This document shows, piece by piece, positions 16,297 through 25,239 of a stretch of DNA of 64,000 nt (position 1 is the stretch's first letter; the number at the start of each line of letters is the position of its first letter). The position numbers and the translations under genes were made by a program. The DNA lies in the NCBI RefSeq assembly GCF_006345825.1, contig NZ_VCIX01000091.1:124001-188000 (forward strand), in the 5' to 3' direction. Source of the DNA: Paenibacillus paridis. Lineage in GTDB: Bacteria; Bacillota; Bacilli; Paenibacillales; Paenibacillaceae. The notes under the pieces were generated by a model. It saw nothing but the letters and a program-made list of their open reading frames with translations. It did no database searches and was not told where the DNA came from.

Positions 16297-18879
16297 ATGT
16301 TTATCAAAAGAAAAAGGAAGAACTCATTTCATGTAATCACGTGTTTGGTACTAACGTTCATGCTATTACTGACGCCATATTCAAGTTTTGCAGCTGAAGG
16401 TGAAACGGCTGCGGGAGCGGGGCCGTTCAAGGCATTCCCTCAGCACACGTCTTATGTGGAGGGCAGCATTAAGCCAAACCATGTGGCGCAAGCCGATTTG
16501 GATGATACCGTATCGAGATTATATGACGAGTGGAAAGCGAAATACTTGAAAGAAAATCCTTATACGCCTGGCCAATATTATGTCTGGTATGCAGATGGCG
16601 ACTGGTTTGAAGACAATGAGATTACCGTTTCCGAGGCGCATGGTTACGGCATGCTGATTACCGCACTAATGGCGGGCCACGATGCGGATGCGAAGAAATA
16701 TTTTGACGGCATGTATCGATATTTCAGAGCGCATCCAAGTGAGATTAATCCGGATCTGATGGCTTGGCAGCAAGCCGATGATGGAGAGTCGATCATAGAT
16801 ATTAACGGCGTTGACTCGGCTACGGATGGCGATATGGATATCGCTTATGCACTGCTGCTCGCAAGCGAGCAATGGGGCAACGACGGGGAAATTGATTATT
16901 TGGCGGAGGCCCGCAAGGTAATCAAAGCAATTATGGATAGCGAAGTCAATCAAACCGACTGGCTGCTCAGAATCGCCGATTGGGCAACGGACGGAAAATA
17001 TGCAACGGCAACGCGTCCGTCAGATTTCATGCTGCAGCATATGAAGGATTTTGGAGTCGCTTCCGGCGATAGCCGCTGGAAGCAAGTAGTGGATCAAACC
17101 TATAGCGTTGTGCAGCATCTGTATAAGAACTATAGCCCGAATGCAGGCCTTCTGCCGGATTTTGTTATCAAGGATGAAGGGAGCGGCAGCTTTATCCCTG
17201 CACCGCCGTATTTCCTGGAATCGGACACGGACGGCGATTACAGCTACAATTCCTCGCGAACGCCTTGGCGGATAGGTACGGATTACCTCATTACGGGGGA
17301 ACCGCGGGCCAAAGAACAGTTGAGCACTTTAAATACGTGGATTCGCGAGAAAACGAACGGCGAGCCAGAAAACATAATGGCTGGTTATCGTTTGGATGGA
17401 TCGGAAGCATTAACGGATTATCAAGACATTACCTTCTCTGCTCCATTGATGGTGAGTGCCATGATCGATTCTTCCAATCAAGAATGGCTGAATAAATTAT
17501 GGGACCACAATGCTGCGGTTAAGACGGAGGATGATCTTTATTTCGGAAATAACCTCCGTTTGCTTAGCATGATCGTCGTATCCGGCAACTGGTGGACGCC
17601 TACGATCGTGGATGCGGAGGCTCCCACTGAACCGGCGGATCTGAAGGCGGAAGCGGTATCCGGCTCTCAAGTTAATCTGACTTGGTCTTCATCCAAAGAT
17701 AATTTGGGAGTAGCAGGCTACAAGGTTTTCCGTAATGGCGTCGAGCTCGCTGTGACGACGCTAACCTCTTATAGCGATACGGGCTTAAGCCCGGCAACTT
17801 CATATCAGTATTATATAATCGCGTTTGACCAAGCCAATAACTTCTCCAAGGCCAGCGATGCGAGAAACATTACTACGCCTGGCGGTTCAACAGGAAGCAT
17901 AGGCGGCACAGGCGGAACGGGCGTCACCGAGGTTGTCTCTACGAATGGCAAAGCAACCATACCTACGGGTTACCCGGCTAAGGTGAGCTTGGGTGAGAAG
18001 ATTAAAATAACGATCCCAGCCGGATCGACGGAGCAGCAAATGTTGCTCACGATTGAAGAGCTGCTGGATGCGGCTAAGCTGTTTGCGAAGAATGAGGTAT
18101 ATCTCAGCCCGGTGTTTGAAATTCTGAAGGATAAGGCTGGCAAGTTCAGCAAGCGTATCACGCTTGTCTTCGAGTTTAACCCATCATTGCTGAAAGAAAA
18201 CCAGACGGCGGGCGTATTCTACTTCGATGAGGCGACGAAGAAATGGGTGCTCATCGGTGGAGAAGTGACCGGTAACCGCATTGAGGTCGAAGTGGACCAT
18301 TTCACGAAATTCACCGTGCTGGCGATGAACAAGGCACCACTCAGCTTCAAAGATATTGAAGGTCACTGGGCACAGTTCAATATCCAGCAAGCAACTTCGG
18401 AAGGATTCGTGAATGGATATGCTGACGGTACATTCAAGCCTAACCTTTCGGTAACGCGGGCAGAATTTGCCGTGATGATGATGCAAATGCTGAAACCAGA
18501 AACCAGTGGCAGTGAGCTGCTATTTAAAGATAAGGCCGCTATCGGCGAATGGGCTATCAAGGCAGTAGCTCAAGCTGTGGAAGCGGACATTATTAAAGGC
18601 TATGCGGATGGTACCTTCCGTCCAAATGCAAACATAACGAGAGCCGAGATGGTGGTCATGATTGCGAAGGTGGCAGGCATGGAGGCAGAAGCGGTGGGCA
18701 AAACCAGCTTTGCTGATGACAGCGACATTCCTGCCTGGGTGAAGAAAGCGGCTGAAACGGCTAAGACGCTTGGCATTGTACAAGGACGCAGCGGCAATGC
18801 CTTCGTATCGTCTGGCGCAGCTACTCGCGCAGAAGCAGTGACGATGCTGCTGAAATTAAATGAGATTTTAGAAAAATAA
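16297..18879 (+). CDS. Secreted GH8 glycoside hydrolase with FN3, ZU5-like and SLH domains
   Basis: An 860-residue cell-surface enzyme. A signal peptide ending near SSFAAEG is followed by a GH8 domain (about 35-430) with the likely general acid Glu113 in SEAHGYGM. The family signature ATDGDMDIAYALLLASEQW includes Asp177. Next come an FN3 domain (about 440-530), a Gly/Thr linker, a ZU5-like domain (about 550-685) and three SLH repeats to the end. GH8 covers lichenase, cellulase, chitosanase and xylanase activities; this one most resembles Bacillus lichenase/chitosanase-type members. SLH repeats bind pyruvylated wall polymer. ATG 16297 follows AGAGG; an upstream ATG at 16252 would give an unlikely basic extension. 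Confidence 0.9.
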   Translation: MFIKRKRKNSFHVITCLVLTFMLLLTPYSSFAAEGETAAGAGPFKAFPQHTSYVEGSIKPNHVAQADLDDTVSRLYDEWKAKYLKENPYTPGQYYVWYADGDWFEDNEITVSEAHGYGMLITALMAGHDADAKKYFDGMYRYFRAHPSEINPDLMAWQQADDGESIIDINGVDSATDGDMDIAYALLLASEQWGNDGEIDYLAEARKVIKAIMDSEVNQTDWLLRIADWATDGKYATATRPSDFMLQHMKDFGVASGDSRWKQVVDQTYSVVQHLYKNYSPNAGLLPDFVIKDEGSGSFIPAPPYFLESDTDGDYSYNSSRTPWRIGTDYLITGEPRAKEQLSTLNTWIREKTNGEPENIMAGYRLDGSEALTDYQDITFSAPLMVSAMIDSSNQEWLNKLWDHNAAVKTEDDLYFGNNLRLLSMIVVSGNWWTPTIVDAEAPTEPADLKAEAVSGSQVNLTWSSSKDNLGVAGYKVFRNGVELAVTTLTSYSDTGLSPATSYQYYIIAFDQANNFSKASDARNITTPGGSTGSIGGTGGTGVTEVVSTNGKATIPTGYPAKVSLGEKIKITIPAGSTEQQMLLTIEELLDAAKLFAKNEVYLSPVFEILKDKAGKFSKRITLVFEFNPSLLKENQTAGVFYFDEATKKWVLIGGEVTGNRIEVEVDHFTKFTVLAMNKAPLSFKDIEGHWAQFNIQQATSEGFVNGYADGTFKPNLSVTRAEFAVMMMQMLKPETSGSELLFKDKAAIGEWAIKAVAQAVEADIIKGYADGTFRPNANITRAEMVVMIAKVAGMEAEAVGKTSFADDSDIPAWVKKAAETAKTLGIVQGRSGNAFVSSGAATRAEAVTMLLKLNEILEK

Positions 18880-18903
18880 AGCTTGAATGATCCGGAGACG
18901 GAA

Positions 18904-19815
18904 GTGGGGGCGATTGTACTGAAGCGCAGCAAAGGGCAAAGGCGTGAAAGCAAATATTTTTACTTATTCATTTCGCCCTGGATGATCGGTTTTCTATTAT
19001 TTGCACTGTATCCAGTGGGGGCTTCCTTGTATTACAGCTTTACGGATTACGACATTATTCATTCGCCGGTCTTTATCGGCGGGGATAATTTTAAAGAGCT
19101 CTTCCATGACGAGCAATTCTGGAATTCTATCGTCGTTACACTCAAATACACCTTTATCAGTGTTCCGATCACGTTGTTTCTTTCACTGATTTTTGCGATT
19201 TTGATCAACCAGAAAGTTCCCTTCAGCGGCTTCTTTCGTACAGCAATGTACTTTCCGAGCATGATTTCGGGTGTTTCGATGGCGCTGCTCTTTTTTTGGG
19301 TGTTCAATCCGCAGGCGGGATTGTTCAACTATGGGCTATCGCTGTTTGGGATCGAACCGATTCACTGGTTCTTGGACGACCGCTACGCATTATGGGCTTT
19401 GATTATGATGTCATTTTGGGGATTAGGCGCAGGGATGCTTATCTTTCTCGCTGGTCTCCAAGGCGTGCCGTCGCATCTGCTGGAGGCTGCGAGGCTGGAT
19501 GGGGCGGGGCGCTGGAGAACTTTTTGGAGCGTGACGTTCCCGATGATCTCACCGGTGTTTCTGTTTCAGCTGATCATAGGCGTGATCGAATCCTTTCAAG
19601 TCTTTACACAGGCGTATACCATTACTCGCGGAGGACCAAGTTATTCTACTTGGTTCTACGTATACAACATTTATATTAATGCGTTCAAAAATTTCCGTTA
19701 CGGCTATGCTTCAGCGATGGCTTGGCTGCTTCTCATTGCCGTGTTAATTATTACTTACCTCATCATGAGGTCTTCGAAGCGTTATGTTTATTACGAAGGG
19801 GGGCGTGACAGATGA
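18904..19815 (+). CDS. Sugar ABC transporter permease (MalF/UgpA type)
   Basis: A 303-residue permease with six helices, starting FISPWMIGFLLFALYPVGAS. The coupling loop EAARLDGAGRWRTFWSVTFP is typical of the MalF side of carbohydrate uptake transporters. I chose GTG 18904, 6 bases after GGAG; a TTG at 18883 directly after the GH8 stop has no ribosome site. The gene overlaps the next by four bases. It probably imports the oligosaccharides released by the GH8 enzyme. No ATPase gene is present in the locus. Confidence 0.88.
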   Translation: MGAIVLKRSKGQRRESKYFYLFISPWMIGFLLFALYPVGASLYYSFTDYDIIHSPVFIGGDNFKELFHDEQFWNSIVVTLKYTFISVPITLFLSLIFAILINQKVPFSGFFRTAMYFPSMISGVSMALLFFWVFNPQAGLFNYGLSLFGIEPIHWFLDDRYALWALIMMSFWGLGAGMLIFLAGLQGVPSHLLEAARLDGAGRWRTFWSVTFPMISPVFLFQLIIGVIESFQVFTQAYTITRGGPSYSTWFYVYNIYINAFKNFRYGYASAMAWLLLIAVLIITYLIMRSSKRYVYYEGGRDR

Positions 19816-20693
19816 GCGAAGTAGCCCTGGAGAATAAAAAGAATACGGTGCGAAAAAAGAAGAAATGGAAGCTGTCGCAGCTAATCGGATTTGTTATCCT
19901 TCTAGTCGTGACCATAACGATGCTGTCTCCCGTTTGGTTTATGGTGACTACCTCGCTAAAGACGACGAAGGAATTGCTTCTTTTTCCTCCAACCATAATT
20001 CCTAAGGTGTTCGCGTGGGGAAATTTCAGTGAATTATTCACCAACACCGACATCAAATTCGGCCAGCAGTACATGAACAGCTTAATCGTTGCGATATGCA
20101 CCGTCATTGGCACAATCATTTCTTCATCTCTAGTTGCTTTTGGATTTGCTAGGTATCAAACGAGAAGCAGCGGTTTTATGTTCATGCTGGTGCTTAGCAC
20201 ATTAATGCTGCCGTATCCGGCTATCATGATCCCGCAGTTTCTGCTCTTTATGAATCTCGGCTTGCATGATTCCTTGCTTCCATTGATACTGCCGTCCTTT
20301 TTTGGGTCTGCTTATATGATATTTTTGTTGAAGCAATTTTTCTCTACGATGCCGGATGAGCTTTACAATGCGGGTCGAATCGATGGCTGCAGCGAATTCC
20401 GCCTCTATTGGAATTTAACGCTTCCGTTAGCTGGCCCTGCGCTTGCGACGGTTGCCATCTTCTCCTTCATTTGGAGCTGGAATGATTTGCTCACGCCGGT
20501 CTTGTATTTGGATTCGCAGGAGAACTTTACGCTTCCGATCGGCATGGCTGCTATGCTGTCGTCGAAGTTCCGGCTTGCTCCGTGGAATCTATTAATGGCG
20601 GCTTCCATTCTATCGGTCATGCCGATTGTGCTTTTATTTGCAGTAGCACAGAAAAGATTTGTCGAAGGTATCGTGCTCACGGGCATTAAATAA
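19812..20693 (+). CDS. Sugar ABC transporter permease (MalG type)
   Basis: A 293-residue permease, partner of the upstream MalF-type protein. It has a basic N-terminus, then six helices, with the coupling loop LYNAGRIDGCSEFRLYWNLT and the C-terminal QKRFVEGIVLTGIK ending common in this family. The ATG overlaps the previous stop. It is followed after 45 bp by the binding protein, so the order is permease, permease, binding protein. Confidence 0.9.
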   Translation: MSEVALENKKNTVRKKKKWKLSQLIGFVILLVVTITMLSPVWFMVTTSLKTTKELLLFPPTIIPKVFAWGNFSELFTNTDIKFGQQYMNSLIVAICTVIGTIISSSLVAFGFARYQTRSSGFMFMLVLSTLMLPYPAIMIPQFLLFMNLGLHDSLLPLILPSFFGSAYMIFLLKQFFSTMPDELYNAGRIDGCSEFRLYWNLTLPLAGPALATVAIFSFIWSWNDLLTPVLYLDSQENFTLPIGMAAMLSSKFRLAPWNLLMAASILSVMPIVLLFAVAQKRFVEGIVLTGIK

Positions 20694-20738
20694 GCCTTGC
20701 GCCGATATCGAATGAAAAATAAGGGGGAAATAAGGAAG

Positions 20739-22085
20739 ATGAACAAGAAATGGATGTCCATTGCGATTAGCTTGACTCTCGTATTTGCTTTACTGGCAGC
20801 GGCATGCTCGAATAAGGAGAAGACAGAGGGCGGCAAAGGCGAGAAAGTAACGATCACCCATTATACAATTGACTCGCCAGACAGAACCTTCGTTGAGAAG
20901 CTAATCCCGGATTTCGAAGCGAAGCATCCTAATATTAAGATTAAAGTAACTAAAGCGCCTTATGAGCAGTTCGACTCTAAGCTGCAATCCTCCATTGCTG
21001 CAAAGAATGCTCCGGACGTTACTTCTCACTGGGGATACGGCGGTTTTATGGAGTATTACAATAAGGATATGCTGATGGATTTGTCACCCTATTTGGAGGG
21101 CTTCAAAGCATCGGATTACAACATTCCCGATGATGTCATGGACATCTATAAGGTCGATGGGAAAACCTACGGCATTCCTCTTAATAGTTATGTGACCGTC
21201 ATGCTTTATAACAAAGACTTGTTCGATAAGGCGGGTCTCCCTTATCCTCCAACGGATTATGAAGACAAAAGCTGGACCTTTGAGAAAATGGTAGAATACG
21301 CGCAAAAAATGACGGTAGACTCCAAAAATATGGAGGAAGCGCAGTATGGTGTCGATTTCGGCTTTGGCGAGCGTGATCAACGTCCCCAATACTTCGGAGC
21401 GAATGTTTATTCCGATGATACTTGGACAAATGGCGGCAAGCCTTCCGAAATTAACCTATCCAAACCAGAGGTAGTGGATGCCTATAAAACCCTCTATGGT
21501 CTCATTTACGATAAAAAGGTTGCTCCAACGCCGGCATTCTCTCAATCCGTTTCGGGCCAATTCGGTGATCCGTTCTTATCCGGAAAAATCGGAATGTCCG
21601 TGGTTGGCTCGTGGAGCTTGGCTGCTGCAGCAGATTTCAGCTTTAATGTAGGTGTAGCCGCAGTGCCGCAAAGCCCGAAAGGCGATGTAAGAAGCGTGCT
21701 TTACGTAGATCCACTGTTCGTTCTGAAGGATTCCAAGCATCCGGAGGAAGCTTTGGAATGGATCAAATATTTGATTACGACTGAAATTCAGGAAAAATCG
21801 ATTGAGCTCAGCGGTGGCAATCCGCCGGTAAACCAAGCGGCAGCTGAGAAATACTACAATAACTTTGAAGGCATCGACCCAAAAGGGATTCAACAGGTGT
21901 TTGATGGCGCATATAAATATGGTTTTGAATCCTACAACCATCTGATTTCCAACTACTCGCAAATCAATGAATTGTTCATTAACGAGCTAGCAGGCGTTGA
22001 GAATGGCGATAAGCAAGTAGAGGAAGTGCTTCCTGTTATCGAACAGAAGCTGAAGGATCTTCTAGCGAGAGTAAACAAACCATAG
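20739..22085 (+). CDS. Sugar ABC transporter substrate-binding lipoprotein
   Basis: A 448-residue extracellular lipoprotein of the family 1 solute-binding group. The signal peptide MNKKWMSIAISLTLVFALL ends at the lipobox LAAAC. The mature protein contains the usual VWGYGG-like segment (TSHWGYGGFMEYYN) and GIPLNSYVTVMLYNKDLFDKAG. ATG 20739 gives a normal signal peptide; an upstream TTG at 20697 would add a charged leader. It should feed oligosaccharide from the GH8 reaction to the two permeases. Confidence 0.9.
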   Translation: MNKKWMSIAISLTLVFALLAAACSNKEKTEGGKGEKVTITHYTIDSPDRTFVEKLIPDFEAKHPNIKIKVTKAPYEQFDSKLQSSIAAKNAPDVTSHWGYGGFMEYYNKDMLMDLSPYLEGFKASDYNIPDDVMDIYKVDGKTYGIPLNSYVTVMLYNKDLFDKAGLPYPPTDYEDKSWTFEKMVEYAQKMTVDSKNMEEAQYGVDFGFGERDQRPQYFGANVYSDDTWTNGGKPSEINLSKPEVVDAYKTLYGLIYDKKVAPTPAFSQSVSGQFGDPFLSGKIGMSVVGSWSLAAAADFSFNVGVAAVPQSPKGDVRSVLYVDPLFVLKDSKHPEEALEWIKYLITTEIQEKSIELSGGNPPVNQAAAEKYYNNFEGIDPKGIQQVFDGAYKYGFESYNHLISNYSQINELFINELAGVENGDKQVEEVLPVIEQKLKDLLARVNKP

Positions 22086-22095
22086 AACATAGGCT

Positions 22096-22137
22096 TTGAG
22101 GAGGGGGTGTAGGGTGCTGCTCCCCCTCCTTCTTTTC
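22096..22137 (+). terminator. Terminator after the GH8-locus binding protein
   Basis: GAGGAGGGGG pairs with CCCCCTCCTTC, followed by a mixed T-rich tail (TTCTTTTC). The stem is strong and the tail moderate. Confidence 0.7.
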
Positions 22138-22175
22138 GTAAAGGTAATCACTTTGGTTTGAGGAAGGCGTTTGCT

Positions 22176-23171
22176 ATGAAAGTAAGCATATTAGACGTAG
22201 CTAAGAAATCAGGGCTTTCCATTGTAACGGTCTCTCGCGTATTGAACAATTTACCTAGCGTAAGATCGGGCAATAGGGATCGTGTACTGCAAGCGATGAA
22301 GGATTTGGATTACCATCCTAACGCTTCGGCCAGAAGTCTTGCCCGTGGCAAGACGGGGATTATCGGACTATCCTTGACGACGCTCTATGATTCCTTTCTA
22401 GATTCCGTCGTCAAGGAAGTGAATGATTGTTTGGCGGAGAAGGGCTACTTTCTTGCGTTGTCGATTTCCAGCGGAGACGATGATCAAGCTCACCGCTCCT
22501 TGTTTCAAGAGGATCGAGTGGATGGCGTCATTCTGCTGTCGCCGATGCGTGAGGATGAATATGTGCTCGACCTGAAGAAAAATCAGATTCCGTTCGTGAT
22601 GCTCGACAATCAGCAGCTTAATTCCTCCGCCACCTCTGTTATTGTAGATAACTTTCATGGCGGCTATGAAGCTACCAAGCATTTAATCGGGCTTGGCCAT
22701 CAGGATATTGCGCATATTAGCGGTCCGGAGCTGTTCCTCAGCAGTCGTGAAAGGGAGCGGGGCTACCGTGCTGCCTTAGCTGAAGCGGGATTTCAGCCTT
22801 ACTGCGTAGAGCGAGGGGATTTTGAAATCTCAACGGGCTATCGCATTGCCCAGGCCTGGATAGAATCCGGCAAGCTGCCAACAGCGCTATTCGCGTCGGA
22901 TGATTACATGGCGCTTGGCGCGATGAATGCATTCATGAACGAGGGAATACGAGTACCGGAGAAAATATCTATTATCGGGTTCGACGACCAGTTCATTGCC
23001 TCCGAATTTCGGCCAATGCTGACGACCATGCGGCAGCCGGCGGACCAGATCGGAAGGACGGGTGTGGATTTACTGCTTAAAATGATTAATGGCGGAGTTA
23101 AACGAAACGTGACGGTCCAGTTAAGTCCGGAGCTTGTCGTTCGTGAATCGACTTCCCCTATGTCTTCATAA
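22176..23171 (+). CDS. LacI-family transcriptional regulator (paralogue 2)
   Basis: A 331-residue protein, a close paralogue of the regulator at 14787. The helix-turn-helix (SILDVAKKSGLSIVTVSRVL) and long stretches of the effector domain (QEDRVDGVILLSPM, HISGP, RERGY, ISIIGFDDQ) are the same or nearly so. ATG 22176 follows GAGGAAGG. It has its own terminator before and a shared one after it. It lies between the GH8 locus and the galactoside permeases and could serve either. The near-identical recognition helices predict overlapping operators. Confidence 0.9.
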   Translation: MKVSILDVAKKSGLSIVTVSRVLNNLPSVRSGNRDRVLQAMKDLDYHPNASARSLARGKTGIIGLSLTTLYDSFLDSVVKEVNDCLAEKGYFLALSISSGDDDQAHRSLFQEDRVDGVILLSPMREDEYVLDLKKNQIPFVMLDNQQLNSSATSVIVDNFHGGYEATKHLIGLGHQDIAHISGPELFLSSRERERGYRAALAEAGFQPYCVERGDFEISTGYRIAQAWIESGKLPTALFASDDYMALGAMNAFMNEGIRVPEKISIIGFDDQFIASEFRPMLTTMRQPADQIGRTGVDLLLKMINGGVKRNVTVQLSPELVVRESTSPMSS

Positions 23172-23190
23172 TCGCAGGTGCGTATACGAA

Positions 23191-23229
23191 AAAGGCAGCT
23201 ATCCTCTTCGGAGGGCAGCTGCCTTCTTT
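23191..23229. terminator. Convergent terminator, LacI paralogue 2 and permease operon
   Basis: AAGGCAGCT pairs with AGCTGCCTT around an inner CCTC/GAGG hairpin. T-rich on both strands, it can end both convergent transcripts. Confidence 0.8.
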
Positions 23230-23241
23230 GCGTTTGCTTCC

Positions 23242-24081
23242 TTAACCTTTCACCGCGCCGGCTACAACGCCTTTGACGATGTACTTTTGCAGGAAGATGA
23301 ACACGATAATCGATGGCAGCACGGCCATGACCATGGCGGTCATCGCGTATTGCCAGTCGGAAGTATATTGGCCGACGAAGGTGTAAGCGGCGAGCGTCAA
23401 GGTTTTGGTGTCGGGCGAGCCGTTAACCATAAGCAGCGGGAGCAGGAAGTCATTCCAGATCCACATGACATCAATGATAACGATCGTTGTTGTAACCGAC
23501 TTAAGGAGCGGAAATATCACTAGGAAAAATAATTTAAAGCCGGAAGCGCCGTCAATTGTAGCGCTCTCGTCGATTTCCTTCGGAATGCCCTTCACAAAGC
23601 CATGATAGATGAACACCGCGAGCGGTGCGCCGAAGCCCCAGTAAAGAATGCCGAGCCCCCAAGTGCTCTCGGACAAGTTTAAGTTTTTGGCAAGCTGAAG
23701 CACGGTAAGCATAATCGATTGGAACGGAATCAGCATCGGCATAATGCAGAGCAGGTAGATAAGGCCGCTCCAACGCGTCTTCGTTCTCGCCAGCTTATAG
23801 GCTGCGATGGAGGAGACAAGAATAATGCCGGCAAGTCCCACGGTCGTAATAATAAAGTTGTTAAGGAACAGCTTCGGATAGTTGATGAACGACCATACGT
23901 AGGAATAGTTCTCGAATACGAGCTGCTTTGGCAGGGCCACGACATCGGTCATGACCTCGCCGAAGCTTTTGAACGAGTTGTTGATCGCCAGAAATAAGGG
24001 ATAGAGAAACACAAGCGAGAGAAGCACCATGACGACTTCCAGTACGATGCGCCCTGTTCTTGCTTTGGCATGCGTATTCAT
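23242..24081 (-). CDS. Sugar ABC transporter permease (MsmG/MalG type)
   Basis: A 279-residue permease with six helices. The coupling loop IDESATIDGASGFKLFFLVIF and the C-terminal LQKYIVKGVVAGAVKG are typical of carbohydrate importers of the MsmG/AraQ group. It follows directly on its MsmF-type partner (the start touches the partner's stop). With the binding protein at 28839 and the alpha-galactosidase at 30255, it probably forms a galactoside importer split over two divergent operons. Confidence 0.9.
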   Translation of the reverse strand: MNTHAKARTGRIVLEVVMVLLSLVFLYPLFLAINNSFKSFGEVMTDVVALPKQLVFENYSYVWSFINYPKLFLNNFIITTVGLAGIILVSSIAAYKLARTKTRWSGLIYLLCIMPMLIPFQSIMLTVLQLAKNLNLSESTWGLGILYWGFGAPLAVFIYHGFVKGIPKEIDESATIDGASGFKLFFLVIFPLLKSVTTTIVIIDVMWIWNDFLLPLLMVNGSPDTKTLTLAAYTFVGQYTSDWQYAMTAMVMAVLPSIIVFIFLQKYIVKGVVAGAVKG

Positions 24082-24974
24082 TAGGCTTCAACCTCCCTGC
24101 GTTTGAAGATCGTCAATTGAATGATAGTTACGAACAATACCGCAACGAATAGGATAAGCGCTTTGGCTGTTCCGTAGCCATAAAGATTGTTTTGGAACGT
24201 ATCTCTGTAAATGTCATAAGCGATACTATAAGTCGTTCCACCAGGTCCGCCGCCAGTCAGAGACAGGATGACGTCAAAGACTTTGATGGAGTTGGTCAAC
24301 GCCATGAAGACGGAAATCGTGATGGACGGCGCTAGCAGCGGCAGCGTAATGCTGAAGAAGCGTCTTAACGGACCCGCGCCATCGACGGTTGCGGCTTCCT
24401 TGAGATCATCCGGCACCGACTGCAAGCCGGCAATGTAGATCACTAAGTAGAAACCGATCGACTGCCAAATCGAGACCAGCAGGATCGAGACGAAGGCTAG
24501 CCCGGGCTCGCCGAGCCAGCTTAGGTCGAATATGCCCCAGCCCGTGCTCTGCGCAAGCGATTCAAACCCTTGCATAAAGATAAACTTCCAGATAAATCCA
24601 ACGATGACGAGGCTTAAAATATAGGGAATAAAGAAAGCGGCGCGCAGCCATGAAGTCGTTTTGAGCTTCATATCCAAAATAACAGCCAGCACAATGGCCA
24701 GCACATTCACGAGCACGATATACAAAACCGCATATTTGATCGTGAACCATGCGGAGCTTGCAAAGTTGGCGTCGCCCGTAAAAATTTGCTTAAAGTTATC
24801 AAGCCCAACGAAGGTTGGATGCTTGGAAATTCCGTTCCATTTGGTCATGGAATAACGGATGGTCATGGCGAACGGGATATAGAACGCTACGGCGATACAA
24901 ATTAATACCGGCAAGGTGAAGATGCCGAATTCGAGCTTCTCGCTCCATTTTCTCCCTAATGCTTTAAACATCAA
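24081..24974 (-). CDS. Sugar ABC transporter permease (MsmF/MalF type)
   Basis: A 297-residue permease with six helices, opening FGIFTLPVLICIAVAFYIPF. The coupling loop DDLKEAATVDGAGPLRRFF and the LTGGGPGGTTY segment are typical of MsmF/UgpA-type permeases. It is the first gene of the minus-strand pair, divergent from the sensor kinase at 25240. Neither this pair nor the nearby genes include the ATPase. A shared MsmX-type ATPase encoded elsewhere is the usual solution in Bacillales. Confidence 0.9.
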   Translation of the reverse strand: MMFKALGRKWSEKLEFGIFTLPVLICIAVAFYIPFAMTIRYSMTKWNGISKHPTFVGLDNFKQIFTGDANFASSAWFTIKYAVLYIVLVNVLAIVLAVILDMKLKTTSWLRAAFFIPYILSLVIVGFIWKFIFMQGFESLAQSTGWGIFDLSWLGEPGLAFVSILLVSIWQSIGFYLVIYIAGLQSVPDDLKEAATVDGAGPLRRFFSITLPLLAPSITISVFMALTNSIKVFDVILSLTGGGPGGTTYSIAYDIYRDTFQNNLYGYGTAKALILFVAVLFVTIIQLTIFKRREVEA

Positions 24975-25136
24975 CGCACCTCTTTTCTTCTCTGTTCGTC
25001 TAATGGCTGTTTGCTTCTGCTATACAAGCGTGATTGGCGTATGCCATGATGAAAGGCAGAACGGCTAACGCGGGAACACAGGCAGAGCTCGTTTCCGAGG
25101 CTGTACATTTTTGTTTTCAATCCATCGCCATTCGTT

Positions 25137-25142
25137 ATAATG
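25137..25142 (+). promoter_or_regulatory. Candidate -10 box for the kinase-regulator operon
   Basis: A TATAAT-type sequence lies about 100 bp before the kinase start, in the divergent gap between the permease operon and the two-component genes. The matching -35 is poor, and I see no clear regulator site. Confidence 0.4.
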
Positions 25143-25239
25143 TGTATTATAAAACAGCCGCCCACCTGCAAAAATGGATTTAAGAAATCAGTTAGGGGTA
25201 AAAAGGTGAACGGAATGCCGGGCTGAAGGGAAGAGGGAA

